NCBI GenBank assembly: GCA_032334235.1
Contig: JAVSGI010000005.1
Span: 2,881,501-2,945,500 of the forward strand
Length of the DNA: 64,000 bases
Reading direction: 5' to 3'
From: Paracoccaceae bacterium Fryx2
Lineage (GTDB): Bacteria; Pseudomonadota; Alphaproteobacteria; Rhodobacterales; Rhodobacteraceae
The notes below the pieces were generated by a model, which did not search any database, was not told where the DNA came from, and saw only the letters and a program-made list of their open reading frames with translations. The position numbers were made by a program, and so were the translations under genes. Shown here piece after piece: positions 8,454-18,071 of this stretch; within the stretch, counting starts at the first letter, position 1; each line of letters starts with the position of its first letter.

Positions 8454-9109
8454 GGGCGGCCCAGCCGGTAGCCGAGGCCGCGCAGCGTTTCTATCGCGCC
8501 ATGGCCAAGCTTCTTGCGCAGGCGGCTTACATAGACCTCGATGGTGTTGCTTTCGACCTCGGCATCGAAGGAGTAAAGCTGCTCCTCGATCTGCGATTTC
8601 GACACGATAGTGTTGGGCCGTTTCAGCAGCGCCTCGAAGATCACCCATTCGCGCTGGCTGAGGTTGATCGCGCCATCCGGCCCGGTGATGGCGCGGCTGG
8701 TCAAGTCGATGCTCAGGCGTCCGAGTTCGATCAGCGGATTGGGGTTGCCCGCATAGCGCCGCGCCACCGCGCCGATCCGGGCGGACAGTTCGGCCAGATC
8801 GAAGGGCTTCACCATGTAGTCGTCGGCCCCGGCGTTCAGCCCGGCGATGCGGTCGGTGATGCGGTCGCGGGCGGTCAGGATGATGACCGGCGTGGCGGCC
8901 CCCTGCGCACGATACCGGCGCAGGAAGTCGATGCCGCTGCCATCGGGCAGCATCAGGTCCAGCAGGATCAGGTCGTAGGCAATGGTTCCGGTGCAGGCAT
9001 CTGCGTCGGCCAGCGTTTCCACCCAGTCGGGCGTGTGGCCTTCGGCGGCGATCTGGTCGCGCACGGCGGCCCCGAGGCCACGGTCATCCTCGACCAGCAG
9101 GATTCGCAT
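8450..9109 (-). CDS. OmpR/PhoB-family response regulator
   Basis: Transcription factor of 219 residues. The receiver domain starts MRILLVEDD, has the phospho-acceptor Asp51 in LILLDLMLPDG and the conserved Lys in DYMVKPFDL. A winged-helix DNA-binding domain follows, with the recognition region SNTIEVYVSRLRKKLG. I start it at the ATG at 9109, where the receiver domain begins, although an open frame continues to 9199. Its stop overlaps the GTG of the sensor kinase. The 149-base gap to the divergent PepSY operon is the natural place for its operator. Confidence 0.9.
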   Translation of the reverse strand: MRILLVEDDRGLGAAVRDQIAAEGHTPDWVETLADADACTGTIAYDLILLDLMLPDGSGIDFLRRYRAQGAATPVIILTARDRITDRIAGLNAGADDYMVKPFDLAELSARIGAVARRYAGNPNPLIELGRLSIDLTSRAITGPDGAINLSQREWVIFEALLKRPNTIVSKSQIEEQLYSFDAEVESNTIEVYVSRLRKKLGHGAIETLRGLGYRLGRP

Positions 9110-9258
9110 CGGCAACACCCTTTCTTGCCAGCGGTAAGTGCAGCATCCGCCGCGATGCTGACACTGCGCTGAATGCGACCACAGGCCGCGTTCAGTCAAG
9201 CGTCAGCAAATCGGCGCATGAACGTTTAACCTGGGTAACGGAAAAAGGGGAAGACGCC

Positions 9259-9660
9259 ATGAGACGGCAGATTCTGTTGGCAATTGTCGCAGGGGGGGTG
9301 GGCGCTGCCCCCGTCTGGGCAGACGACGACTGCAACGCGCCGATGTCGGCGTGGCAGCCGCGCGAGGCCGTCGAGGCCGCAACACGCGAAATGGGCTGGC
9401 AGGTGCGGCGGGTGCGCAGCGATGACGGCTGCTACAAGGTTTATGCCCGTGACGCGCGCGGCAACCAGATCGAGGCGAAGTTCGAGCCCGATACGCTGGC
9501 GATCCGCACCATCGAGGTCGAGTTCGCCCGCGGCGGCAGCATTGCCGACCTGTGCGCCTCGGTCTGCGTCTTTCAGGAGGGGGTGGCAAAGCCCGTGCTG
9601 CCGCCCGTCGCGACCGAAAACGCAGCCCCGGACCGAAAACACCGGCAACCGACGGATTGA
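9259..9660 (+). CDS. PepSY-domain periplasmic protein
   Basis: Exported protein of 133 residues: a signal peptide MRRQILLAIVAGGVGAAPVW with cleavage near ADDD, then one PepSY unit (about residues 30-85: QPREAVEAATREMGW, GCYKVYARDARGNQIEAKF). Small PepSY proteins of this type are often the first gene of operons with b561 cytochromes under PmrAB-like control. It is followed four bases later by the cytochrome gene. A role as metal, redox or envelope sensor or as adaptor to the reductase is inferred from the neighbourhood only. Confidence 0.8.
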   Translation: MRRQILLAIVAGGVGAAPVWADDDCNAPMSAWQPREAVEAATREMGWQVRRVRSDDGCYKVYARDARGNQIEAKFEPDTLAIRTIEVEFARGGSIADLCASVCVFQEGVAKPVLPPVATENAAPDRKHRQPTD

Positions 9661-9664
9661 GACC

Positions 9665-10267
9665 ATGATCAAGGTATGGGCCCCGGCGCTCCGGGTGTTC
9701 CAGTGGGGGCTGGTGGCGGTGTTCGCGCTGGCCTGGGTGGCCGCCGACGAGACCAGCACCGTGCACGAATACGCGGGCCATGTGGCGTGGGCGCTGATCG
9801 GGTTCCGGCTGGTCTGGGGGCTGATCGGGCCGCACTACGCCCGCTTCAACCAGTTCCAGAAGCGGCCGGGGGCGGTGGCGGGCTATCTCGGGCAGATGGC
9901 CACGGGGCGCGAGCAGCGCTTTGTCGGCCACAACCCGGCAGGGGCGGCGATGATCGTGGTTATCCTTGCCACGATGGCGGCGACGGCCGGGACCGGCTGG
10001 CTGATGGCCGAACCGGCGCGCATCGCCCTGCTGCCGGAAATGCCCGCTTTCGTGGCGCCTGCCTTCGCCGATGACGACGAGGGCGAGGGCCGCGAGGCCG
10101 GTGGCATGATCGAGGAGACCCACGACGTGCTGGCCAACCTGATGCTGCTGCTGATCGCGTTGCATATTGGCGGCGTCGTGCTCGCCAGCCTCCGCCACCG
10201 CGAAAATCTGGCGCGTGCCATGATCACCGGCGCCAAGCGCGCCCCCGGCCCCGGCGATATTGCCTGA
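9665..10267 (+). CDS. cytochrome b561 family protein of the DUF2271/ApbE operon
   Basis: Inner-membrane cytochrome of 200 residues with four hydrophobic segments. Candidate heme ligands are His in VHEYAGHVAW (helix 2 region), RFVGHNPAGA (before helix 3) and the last helix IALHIGGVV. A periplasmic acidic insertion, DDDEGEGREAGGMIEETHD, precedes the last helix. The start ATG at 9665 lies directly after the PepSY gene. In the operon it most likely carries electrons across the membrane to the flavinylated DUF2271 protein. Confidence 0.85.
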   Translation: MIKVWAPALRVFQWGLVAVFALAWVAADETSTVHEYAGHVAWALIGFRLVWGLIGPHYARFNQFQKRPGAVAGYLGQMATGREQRFVGHNPAGAAMIVVILATMAATAGTGWLMAEPARIALLPEMPAFVAPAFADDDEGEGREAGGMIEETHDVLANLMLLLIALHIGGVVLASLRHRENLARAMITGAKRAPGPGDIA

Positions 10268-10297
10268 GCCTTTCCCATTTTTGCCATGGAGACCAAG

Positions 10298-10771
10298 ATG
10301 TTCCGCACCAAAACCGCGCTTTGCCTGTCGCTTGCCACCCTTGCCGCCGCCGGGCCGATCTCCGCTGCCGAGGTCACGCTGACCACCGCGCTCAAGGGCT
10401 ATGGCGGCGAGGGCGCCTACCTTGCGATCTACCTGACCGACGCCGACGGGGCCTACAAGGGCTCGCTCTGGCTGGCGGGCGGCAAGACGAAATACTGGAA
10501 GCACCTGTCGGACTGGTTCCGCGCCACAGGCGGTTCGGCCACCGAGGTTGACGGCATGACCGGGGCGAGCGTCGGGTCGGGCGGCAACCTGGTCGTGACA
10601 GTCGATGTCGCCGATGCGCTGATCGACGCGGGCTACCAGATCCGCATGGATACCGCTGTCGAGGACATGCCGGACCGCCCGGCCGAGATCGTGGTGCCGC
10701 TGACCCGGGCCGATGCCGGAACGCCGGTGGCTGGCAAAGGCTACGTCAAGTCCTTCCAGTTCGACATGTGA
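10298..10771 (+). CDS. DUF2271 protein, predicted covalently flavinylated by ApbE
   Basis: Periplasmic protein of 157 residues with a signal peptide (about residues 1-23, cleavage near SAAEV). The DUF2271 fold region contains LWLAGGKTKYWKHLSDW and the motif DGMTGAS at residues 85-91. D-x-x-T-G-A-S/T is the recognition site at which ApbE transferases attach FMN through the last Ser or Thr, here Ser91. An ApbE gene is two genes downstream. DUF2271 proteins linked to ApbE and PepSY reductases are known from surveys of extracytosolic flavinylation. The ATG at 10298 is chosen because GGAGA lies seven bases before it; ATG 10286 is also in frame. Confidence 0.8.
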   Translation: MFRTKTALCLSLATLAAAGPISAAEVTLTTALKGYGGEGAYLAIYLTDADGAYKGSLWLAGGKTKYWKHLSDWFRATGGSATEVDGMTGASVGSGGNLVVTVDVADALIDAGYQIRMDTAVEDMPDRPAEIVVPLTRADAGTPVAGKGYVKSFQFDM

Positions 10772-10789
10772 TCGCGAAAGGTCGCGCCG

Positions 10790-12991
10790 ATGCTTCGCCA
10801 GTTCCATTCCCTTCCCGGCCTGATCCTGGGGCTTGTCGTCATGGTGCTGGCGGTCAGCGGGGCCATCCTGTCGGTTGACCCCGCGCTGGAGCGGATGTCG
10901 GCGCCGTCGCTGCCGGTGGTTTCGGTGGCGGATCTTGCGCAGTCGGTCTCGGCGCAGTTCGCGGCGGTCGAGCGCATCGACCGCAGCCCGAATGGGGCGG
11001 TTGTCGTCAGCTATGAAGGGGCCGACGGGTTTGCCTCGGTCCAGATCGACCCGGCGACGGGGGCGGTGCTGCGCCCGTCTGAGCCTTCGGCGGTGATGCG
11101 ATGGGTGAAGGGCCTGCACCGGTCCTTCCTGCTCGACGACATCGGGCGGGCGGCGGCGGGGGTAAGTGCCGGGGTCATGGCGCTGATGGCGGTGACCGGG
11201 CTGATGCTGCTGGCGGCGGCGCTGGGCGGCTGGCGGCGGATCGCGCAGCCGGTGCGGGGCGGGGCGGTGCAACGCTGGCACGGCATCGCCGGGCGCCTGG
11301 CCGCGGCGATGCTGGCGGTTTCGGCGGCAACCGGGGTCTACATGTCGCTGGCAACCTTCGGTGTGTTCGATGACGGGAGCAGCGACAGCCCTGCCTTTCC
11401 CTTCGAGGTGGCGGGCACCGCACCGGCACCTGTCGCATCGCTGGCCGCGTTGCAGGCGGTTGACCTGACCGACCTGCGCCGCCTGACCTTTCCGGCCGCA
11501 GGCGACCCGACCGACGTGTTCGGGCTGCAGACTGCGGGCGGAGAGGGGTATGTCGATCAGGCCACGGGCGAGGCGCTGAACTGGCTGCCGCATTCGACCA
11601 TCCGGCGGGTCAGCGAGGTGATCTACCTGCTGCACACCGGGCAGGGGTTGTGGTGGTTCGGGCTGCTGCTGGGGCTGGGGGCGCTGGCGGTGCCGGTGCT
11701 GTCGGTGACCGGCGCGCTGATCTGGTGGGGCCGCCAGCGGGCGCATCCGCGGCTGAAGGGGGCGGTGCGGGCCGATCAGGCCGATGTCGTCATTCTGGTC
11801 GGGTCCGAGGGCGGCACGACCTGGGGCTTTGCCGCGACGCTGGGCCGCGCGTTGCAGGCCGCCGGGCGGCGGGTGCATCTGGCGCCGATGAACGCGCTGG
11901 GCCCGATGCCCGCGGCCAGGGCGCTGATCGTGCTGGCCGCAACCTATGGCGAAGGCGTGGCCCCGGCTTCGGCCAAGGGCTTTCTTGACCGGCTGAAGCG
12001 GTATCACGGCGACCCGGTGCCGGTGGCCGTGCTGGGATTTGGTGACCGGATGTTCGCCCGGTTCAGCGCCTACGGCGATCTGGTGGCCGAAACCTTGGCC
12101 GACAAGGGCTGGCCGGAACTGCTGCCGCCCGCCCGGATAGACCGGCAATCGACGCTGGATTTCGCGGCCTGGGGCAGCGATCTGGGCAAGGCGCTGGGGC
12201 ATGATGGCCTGACGGTTGACCATGTGGCGGCCCTTCCGCCGCTGACCGAACTGGAACTGACCGGGCGCGAGGCGTTCGGGGCGGGGGTAGATGCCCCCAG
12301 CGTGATCCTGCGCTTTGCCCCGGTGGCCCGGAAAGGCTGGCGCCGGATCTTCGGCGCGCGCCTGCCGCGGTTCGAGGCGGGCGATCTGGTCGGCATCCTG
12401 CCTGCGGGGTCGGACCTGCCGCGGCTTTACTCGCTGGCGTCATCGCGCCGCGACGGATGGCTGGAAATCGCGGTGCGCCGCTTTCCTGGCGGCCTGTGCT
12501 CGGGCTATCTGCATGACCTGAAGCCCGGCGACCGCATCCGCGCCTTCATCCGCCCCAACCCGATGTTCCGCCCGGCGGGCGGGCGGGCGCCGGTGATCCT
12601 GGTCGCCTCTGGCTGCGGTATCGGGCCGATGGCGGGTTTCGTGCGCCGCAACCCGCCCGGCCGCCCGATGGAGCTCTACTTCGGCGCGCGCGACCCCGAG
12701 GCGGATTTCCTTTACCAGCGGGAACTGGCCGGCTGGAAGGCGGAAGGGCGGCTTTCGCGGCTGGTGACGGCGTTTTCGCGCGTGAAGGCGCGGGCCTATG
12801 TGCAGGACAGGCTGCGCGAGGACGCCCATCACCTGCGCGGCCAGATTGCCGCAGGCGGGCAGGTGCTGGTCTGCGGCGGCTCGGCCATGGCGCGGGCCGC
12901 GGCGACCGAGATCGGCGCGGCGATCGCCCCTCTGGGGCTGACGATTGCCACCCTGAAGGCAGAAGGCCGGTATCATGAAGACGTCTACTGA
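10790..12991 (+). CDS. PepSY-TM / flavodoxin / FAD-NAD(P)H reductase fusion
   Basis: Membrane flavoprotein reductase of 733 residues. The N-terminal ~320 residues are a PepSY-associated transmembrane domain (helices near 8-28, 125-150, 170-190 and 285-315). A flavodoxin-like domain follows (about 330-470, LVGSEGGTTWGFAATLGRA and VLAATYGEG). The rest is a sulfite-reductase/P450-reductase module with FAD site RLYSLASS, ATP-type loop ASGCGIGPMAGF for NAD(P)H, and the terminal EGRYHEDVY. It should take electrons from cytosolic NAD(P)H through FAD and FMN into the membrane. Its 3' end overlaps apbE by 17 bases. Confidence 0.9.
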   Translation: MLRQFHSLPGLILGLVVMVLAVSGAILSVDPALERMSAPSLPVVSVADLAQSVSAQFAAVERIDRSPNGAVVVSYEGADGFASVQIDPATGAVLRPSEPSAVMRWVKGLHRSFLLDDIGRAAAGVSAGVMALMAVTGLMLLAAALGGWRRIAQPVRGGAVQRWHGIAGRLAAAMLAVSAATGVYMSLATFGVFDDGSSDSPAFPFEVAGTAPAPVASLAALQAVDLTDLRRLTFPAAGDPTDVFGLQTAGGEGYVDQATGEALNWLPHSTIRRVSEVIYLLHTGQGLWWFGLLLGLGALAVPVLSVTGALIWWGRQRAHPRLKGAVRADQADVVILVGSEGGTTWGFAATLGRALQAAGRRVHLAPMNALGPMPAARALIVLAATYGEGVAPASAKGFLDRLKRYHGDPVPVAVLGFGDRMFARFSAYGDLVAETLADKGWPELLPPARIDRQSTLDFAAWGSDLGKALGHDGLTVDHVAALPPLTELELTGREAFGAGVDAPSVILRFAPVARKGWRRIFGARLPRFEAGDLVGILPAGSDLPRLYSLASSRRDGWLEIAVRRFPGGLCSGYLHDLKPGDRIRAFIRPNPMFRPAGGRAPVILVASGCGIGPMAGFVRRNPPGRPMELYFGARDPEADFLYQRELAGWKAEGRLSRLVTAFSRVKARAYVQDRLREDAHHLRGQIAAGGQVLVCGGSAMARAAATEIGAAIAPLGLTIATLKAEGRYHEDVY

Positions 12992-13913
12992 CCTGATCAC
13001 GCTTGGCGGCCCGGCGATGGGCGCGCGCTGGACCGCGCGCCTTGCCCCTGGGCCGGACCTTGGCGCCATCGAGACGGCGCTGGCCGCCGCGGTGGCAGAG
13101 GTGGAGGCGCAGATGACCACCTGGCGCGACGACAGCGACCTGATGCGCCTGAACCGCGCGCCGGTGGGGGAATGGGTGCCGGTGCCACCGCACCTGATGC
13201 AGGTGCTGACGGCAGCCCTGCGGATCGGGGACGAGTCTGGCGGGGTGTTCGACATCGGGGTCGGGGGGCTGGTGCGCGCCTGGGGCTTCGGGCCGGCGCG
13301 GGGGCACAGCGACACGGCGGTGATCCGGCGCCTGCTGGGCGTGCCGCTGGCATCGGCGCGCAGGCTGGAGCTTGACCCGGCGGGCGGGCGGGTGCGGAAG
13401 GCGGGTGAGGTCGAGCTTGACCTGTCGGGGATCGCCAAGGGGTATGGCGTGGACGAGTTGACGCGGGTCGCTGCAGGTTTCGGCGTGACAAGCTGCCTGC
13501 TGGGGATTGACGGCGAGATGCGCGCGCTGGGTTGCCGCCCCGATGGCGCGCCCTGGGCGGTGGTGCTGGAAGACCCGGCGTCAGGCAGGCGGGCGGCGCG
13601 CGGCGTGATCGGGCTGGCCGACCGTGCGGTGGCGACCTCGGGCGATTATCGCCACTTCGTGCGGGTCGGTGACAGCCGACTGGCGCATACCATGAACCCG
13701 GCGACCGGCGGCCCGGTGCAGAACCGGCTGTCATCGGTTTCGGTGCTGGCCGACACCTGCATGGCGGCGGATGCCTGGGCCACGGTGCTGATGGTGCTGG
13801 GGGAGGAGGCCGGCCCCGCCTTCGCCCGCGCGCGCGGGATCGAGGCGATCTTCCTGATCCGCGAGGGGGAAACGATCCGCGAGGTCATCACCTCGACGGA
13901 TCTTCCGGCCTGA
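12975..13913 (+). CDS. apbE: FAD:protein FMN transferase
   Basis: ApbE-type enzyme, 312 residues, which cleaves FAD and attaches FMN to a Thr or Ser of extracytosolic target proteins. Visible motifs: LGGPAMGARWTA at the start, ESGGVFDIGVGGLVRAWGFG around residues 78-98, DLSGIAKGYGVDEL, and the metal-binding HTMNPATGGPVQN near 235. No clear signal peptide is seen in the chosen frame. The ATG at 12975 lies inside the end of the reductase gene. The evident client is the DUF2271 protein of the same operon (motif DGMTGAS). Confidence 0.9.
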   Translation: MKTSTDLITLGGPAMGARWTARLAPGPDLGAIETALAAAVAEVEAQMTTWRDDSDLMRLNRAPVGEWVPVPPHLMQVLTAALRIGDESGGVFDIGVGGLVRAWGFGPARGHSDTAVIRRLLGVPLASARRLELDPAGGRVRKAGEVELDLSGIAKGYGVDELTRVAAGFGVTSCLLGIDGEMRALGCRPDGAPWAVVLEDPASGRRAARGVIGLADRAVATSGDYRHFVRVGDSRLAHTMNPATGGPVQNRLSSVSVLADTCMAADAWATVLMVLGEEAGPAFARARGIEAIFLIREGETIREVITSTDLPA

Positions 13914-13917
13914 GCGG

Positions 13918-15900
13918 TCAGCCCTTGCGGCGGATCGGGTCGGCCAGCAGCCGCAACCCGTTCAGCACCACCAGAACCGTGCCGCCCTCGTGGCCCACAA
14001 CGGCCAGCGGCAACGGCAGGTCGAAGAACAGCCCGCCCGTCACCAGAATCAGCATTGCCCCGATGGCAAAGACCAGGTTCTGCCGGATGATCCGCGCGGC
14101 GCGGCGCAACAGCCGATGGGCAGCGGCCAGCCGACCCATATCATCGGACAGCAGGGCGACATCGGCGGCCTGAAGCGCCACCTCCGACCCCGCAGCCCCC
14201 ATCGCGATGCCGACATCCGCCCGCGCCAGCGCCGCCGCGTCGTTCACGCCATCGCCGACGAAGGCGACCTTGCCCTTGGCCGCAAGCTCGGCCACCAGCC
14301 GCACCTTGTCTTCCGGCAGCAGGTCGGCGTTTATCTCCTCCGGGGTCAGCCCAAGGTCGGCCCCGATCCGCAGCGCCACGGCGCGGCGGTCGCCGGTCAT
14401 CATCACGATCTGCCGCACGCCCGCCGCCCGCAGGGCGGCGATGCCCGCAGCCGAGGTTTCGCGCGGCAGGTCCGCGACCGTCACCGCCCCCAGAACGCGC
14501 GACCCGCGGCCCAGATAGACCACGGTGTGCGACCCGTCGGCCAGGGCGGCCAGCGCAGGCGTATCCGCCACCGCCTTCATCCGCCCCAGCATCCGGTCAT
14601 TCCCGGCCCAGAGCGGCCCTTCGGCATCGCGGCCCACCACACCCTCTCCGACCACGGCCTGCACGTCGGTGACCACGGCCGGTTCGATGCCGCGCTCGGC
14701 GGCGGCCCGGCGGATGGCGTCGGCGATGGGGTGTTCGGAATGCGCCTCGATTCCGGCGATGGCTTGCAGAAAGGCGGCCTCGGCGCCCTCGGCAGCCAGA
14801 ATCTCTGTTACCTCGGCGCGGCCGGTGGTCAGCGTGCCGGTCTTGTCGAAGGCGAAGACCCGCACGGCGGCCAGCGTTTCCAGGGCAGCGCCGCCCTTGA
14901 ACAGCACACCGCCGCGCGCCGCCGCCGACAGCGCCGACAGAATCGCTGCCGGCACGGAAATCACGATGGCACAGGGGCTTGCCGCGACCAGAAGTGTGGC
15001 CGCGCGATACATCGCCTCGTCCCAGCTTCGGCCCAGCCCGTAGAACACCGCGAAAGCCAGCACCGAGCCGAACAGAACCGCCACAGTGTAACGCTGCCCG
15101 AACCAGGCGCTGAACCGCTCTGACGGGGCCTTGGCGGCTTGTGCTTCCGTGACCAGCGCGATCATCCGGGCCACGGTGCTTTCGGCCAGGCTGCGCGCCA
15201 CGGTGACATCGAGAACGCCGTTCAGGTTCACGGTTGCCTCGAAGACCTGCGCGCCGACCGCCTTGTGCACCGGCATCGACTCGCCGGTGATGGTCGATTC
15301 GTCCACCGAACCCGCGCCCGAGGCGATCACCCCGTCCACCGGCACCCGCGCGCCGGGCCGCAGCACGACCACATCGCCGGGCAGCAGGTCGGCCACCGAG
15401 ACCTCGGTCACGACGCCATCGGCACCACGACGCAGCGCCGTGTCGGGCCGCAGCGCCATCAACGCCTCGACCGCGCGCCGCGCCCGGCCCATGGCGCGAT
15501 GTTCCAGCGTGGTCGACAGGCTGAACAGCGTCAGCAGAACCGCGCCCTCCTGTGCCGCGCCGACCGCCGCCGCAGCCAGCGCCGCAATGATCATCAGCAG
15601 GTCGATGTCAAGCACCCGGTCGCGCCACAGCGCCCGAAGGGCGCGAAACCCGGTCGGCACTCCGCCCGCCAGATAGACCAGCCCCAGCCCGACCGGCCCG
15701 GGAAGATCGAGCGCAACCCGCAGCGCGGCGTCAGGCGAAATGCCGAACGGCAGCGTGAGAGGGAAAGCGATCGGAACCGAGACCGGGCGATCCAGCCCGA
15801 TGGCGGGGAAAAGCCAGTGGCCAGTCGCGGCGAGCAGCATCCCCAACAGCGTTATTCCCGTCAGGATCAGGTCTGAATTGTCTTCCGTCTTGGCGGTCAT
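13918..15900 (-). CDS. heavy-metal P1B-type ATPase, SPC (P1B-4) subgroup
   Basis: Metal-exporting P-type ATPase, 660 residues. It has the actuator motif TGESMPVH, the phosphorylation site FAFDKTGTLTTG, the nucleotide-domain HSEHPIAD and the hinge MTGDRR...GDGVNDAAAL. The metal-site motif in helix 6 is ASPCAIV (SPC, not CPC) and the last helix pair carries HEGGTVLVVLNG, the pattern of P1B-4 pumps (Co, Zn or Fe(II)). There is no N-terminal metal-binding domain. Start ATG 15900, although an open frame extends to 16014. It converges with apbE with only four bases between. The 248 bases upstream show no regulator site I recognise. Confidence 0.9.
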   Translation of the reverse strand: MTAKTEDNSDLILTGITLLGMLLAATGHWLFPAIGLDRPVSVPIAFPLTLPFGISPDAALRVALDLPGPVGLGLVYLAGGVPTGFRALRALWRDRVLDIDLLMIIAALAAAAVGAAQEGAVLLTLFSLSTTLEHRAMGRARRAVEALMALRPDTALRRGADGVVTEVSVADLLPGDVVVLRPGARVPVDGVIASGAGSVDESTITGESMPVHKAVGAQVFEATVNLNGVLDVTVARSLAESTVARMIALVTEAQAAKAPSERFSAWFGQRYTVAVLFGSVLAFAVFYGLGRSWDEAMYRAATLLVAASPCAIVISVPAAILSALSAAARGGVLFKGGAALETLAAVRVFAFDKTGTLTTGRAEVTEILAAEGAEAAFLQAIAGIEAHSEHPIADAIRRAAAERGIEPAVVTDVQAVVGEGVVGRDAEGPLWAGNDRMLGRMKAVADTPALAALADGSHTVVYLGRGSRVLGAVTVADLPRETSAAGIAALRAAGVRQIVMMTGDRRAVALRIGADLGLTPEEINADLLPEDKVRLVAELAAKGKVAFVGDGVNDAAALARADVGIAMGAAGSEVALQAADVALLSDDMGRLAAAHRLLRRAARIIRQNLVFAIGAMLILVTGGLFFDLPLPLAVVGHEGGTVLVVLNGLRLLADPIRRKG

Positions 15901-16148
15901 TTGCCTTGGGCCCTTCGAGGCTCTGGGTATCGGTCGGTCAGGGGCGTCGCAGCCCTGCCTGACAAGAGCCTGAACGATCGGCATTTCCGGCGATCTGTGG
16001 CGGTTATCGCACACGAATCCAGAGCGGCGAAGCTAATCACGCTGCGCCGGGGTCACAGCATAAGTCGCTGCGGCCGACCGATGGCCCGGGCCGCGACGAT
16101 CCTGCCTGCCGGGGCGCACCGGACGGGGCGGCGCAGCAGGGTGCCCCG

Positions 16149-18071
16149 TCAGCGCAGCGACAGGCGCGCGGCCGCAGGCCCCGGCGCGCGCGACTTCCAC
16201 ATGGCGCTTGCCGTCTGCGCGATGTCCCGCGCCGTCAGCCCTGCGTCTTCATACATCGCGGCGGGGCTGGCCTGTTCGATGAAACGGTCGGGCAGGGTCA
16301 GGGTGCGCAGGGCAACCCCTCGGTCAAGCCCGCCCGCATTCGCCAGATATTGCAGCACCTGCGCCCCGAAACCACCCGCCGCCCCCTGTTCCACGGTCAG
16401 CACGGCGGCATGGTGGCGCGCCAGCTGGTCGATCAGGTCGGTATCGAGCGGCTTGGCGAAGCGCGCATCGACCAGGGTGACCGAAAGCCCCTCGGCCTCC
16501 AGCAGGGCCACGGCGATACGGCATTCGGACAGATGCGCGCCGAAGGACAGGATGGCGATATCCGCACCTTCCTGCAGCACGCGACCGCGGCCGATCTGCA
16601 GCGGCACGCCATGGGGCGGAAGCTCCAGCCCGACGCCCTCGCCACGCGGATAGCGGAAGGCGATCGGGCCTTCGTCATGCCCGGCGGCGGTGGCGACCAT
16701 GTGCACCAGTTCGGCCTCGTCGGCGGCGGCCATGACGGTGAAGCCGGGCAGGTTGGCGAGGAAGGCCACATCGAACGCGCCTGCATGGGTCGCGCCGTCC
16801 TGACCCACAAGGCCGGCCCGGTCGATCGCAAAGCGAACCGGCAGGCCCTGCAGGGCCACGTCGTGCACGATCTGGTCATAGCCGCGCTGCAGGAAGGTCG
16901 AATAGATCGCGCAGAACGGCCGCAGACCCGACGCGGCCATGCCGGCGGCGAAGGTCACGCCGTGCTGTTCCGCGATGCCGACATCGAACACGCGTGCGGG
17001 AAAGCGGCGGGCCATGATGTCAAGCCCGGTGCCCGATGGCATGGCGGCAGTAACGGCGACGATTCGAGGGTCGCGGGCGGCCTCCTCGGTCAGCGCCGTA
17101 CCGAAGACGCCAGTGTAGCTTGGCGCATTGGATTTCGCCTTGGCCTGCGTGCCGGAAGCCACGTCAAAGGTGCCCACGCCATGATATTTGTCGGGCGCCC
17201 GTTCGGCCGGGGCATAGCCCTTGCCCTTGACGGTCAGCGCATGGATCAGCACCGGCCCGGTGGCCCGTGCCCGCGCGGCGCGCAGGGTGGCCAGAAGCTG
17301 CCCCATGTTGTGCCCGTCAACCGGGCCGATGTAGGTGAAGCCAAGCTCCTCGAACAGCGTGCCGCCGCCGGGCATGCCGGTCACCAGTTGCCGCGCCCGG
17401 CGCGCCCCGTCGCGCAGCGGGCCGGGAAGTGCCGATTCGAGCCCGGCCGCCACATCGCGCAGCGCGGCCAGCGGCCCGCCCGCCTGGAGCCGAAGCAGAT
17501 ACTGCGACATCGCGCCCACCGGCGGGGCTATCGACATGTCGTTGTCGTTCAGGATGACGAACATCCGCTTGCCGATGTGGCCCGCGTGGTTCATCGCCTC
17601 GTAGGCCATGCCTGCGGTGATCGAGCCGTCACCGATCACGGCGATGGCTTCGCCGGTGGGCTGGCCCAGTTCCCGGCCGACGGCAAAGCCCAGCGCGGCG
17701 GAGATCGACGTCGAGGAGTGCGCGGCCCCGAACGGATCATGGTCGCTTTCGCTTCGCTTGGTGAAACCTGAAATCCCGCCGCCTTGCCGCAGCGTCTGCA
17801 TCCGCTCGCGCCGCCCGGTCAGGATCTTGTGGGGATAGCATTGGTGGCCGACATCCCAGATCAGCTTGTCGGCAGGGGTGTTGAACACGGCATGGATCGC
17901 CACCGTCAGCTCGACCACACCCAGCGAGGACCCCAGATGGCCGCCGGTCTTCGACACGACCGAAATCACTTCGGCGCGCAGTTCGGCCGCGAGTCGGGCC
18001 AGATCGGCATCACTGAGAGACTTGAGATCGGCGGGACCGGCGATCCGGTCAAGAAGGGGCGAAGCGGTCAT
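16149..18071 (-). CDS. dxs: 1-deoxy-D-xylulose-5-phosphate synthase
   Basis: Cytosolic thiamine-diphosphate enzyme (640 residues) joining pyruvate and glyceraldehyde 3-phosphate, the entry to non-mevalonate isoprenoids that feed carotenoids and the bacteriochlorophyll tail. Motifs: [16 protein letters not shown], thiamine-binding [18 protein letters not shown] ending NDND, and the transketolase C-terminal domains. AAGGGAGG precedes the ATG at 18071; a frame to 18140 adds nothing conserved. It follows pufX on the same strand, as in other Rhodobacter puf operons, but a strong stem-loop separates the two. Confidence 0.95.
   Translation of the reverse strand: MTASPLLDRIAGPADLKSLSDADLARLAAELRAEVISVVSKTGGHLGSSLGVVELTVAIHAVFNTPADKLIWDVGHQCYPHKILTGRRERMQTLRQGGGISGFTKRSESDHDPFGAAHSSTSISAALGFAVGRELGQPTGEAIAVIGDGSITAGMAYEAMNHAGHIGKRMFVILNDNDMSIAPPVGAMSQYLLRLQAGGPLAALRDVAAGLESALPGPLRDGARRARQLVTGMPGGGTLFEELGFTYIGPVDGHNMGQLLATLRAARARATGPVLIHALTVKGKGYAPAERAPDKYHGVGTFDVASGTQAKAKSNAPSYTGVFGTALTEEAARDPRIVAVTAAMPSGTGLDIMARRFPARVFDVGIAEQHGVTFAAGMAASGLRPFCAIYSTFLQRGYDQIVHDVALQGLPVRFAIDRAGLVGQDGATHAGAFDVAFLANLPGFTVMAAADEAELVHMVATAAGHDEGPIAFRYPRGEGVGLELPPHGVPLQIGRGRVLQEGADIAILSFGAHLSECRIAVALLEAEGLSVTLVDARFAKPLDTDLIDQLARHHAAVLTVEQGAAGGFGAQVLQYLANAGGLDRGVALRTLTLPDRFIEQASPAAMYEDAGLTARDIAQTASAMWKSRAPGPAAARLSLR

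Noticed and set aside
9203-12223. 1006-codon open frame on the minus strand
   Set aside because: Antisense to the PepSY-b561-DUF2271-reductase operon; Arg/His/Gln-rich shadow without recognisable motifs.
16123-16149. Terminator of dxs (ACGGGGC / GCCCCGT)
   Set aside because: The seven-base stem overlaps the dxs stop, has a 13-base loop and no T tract; too weak to list as a feature.
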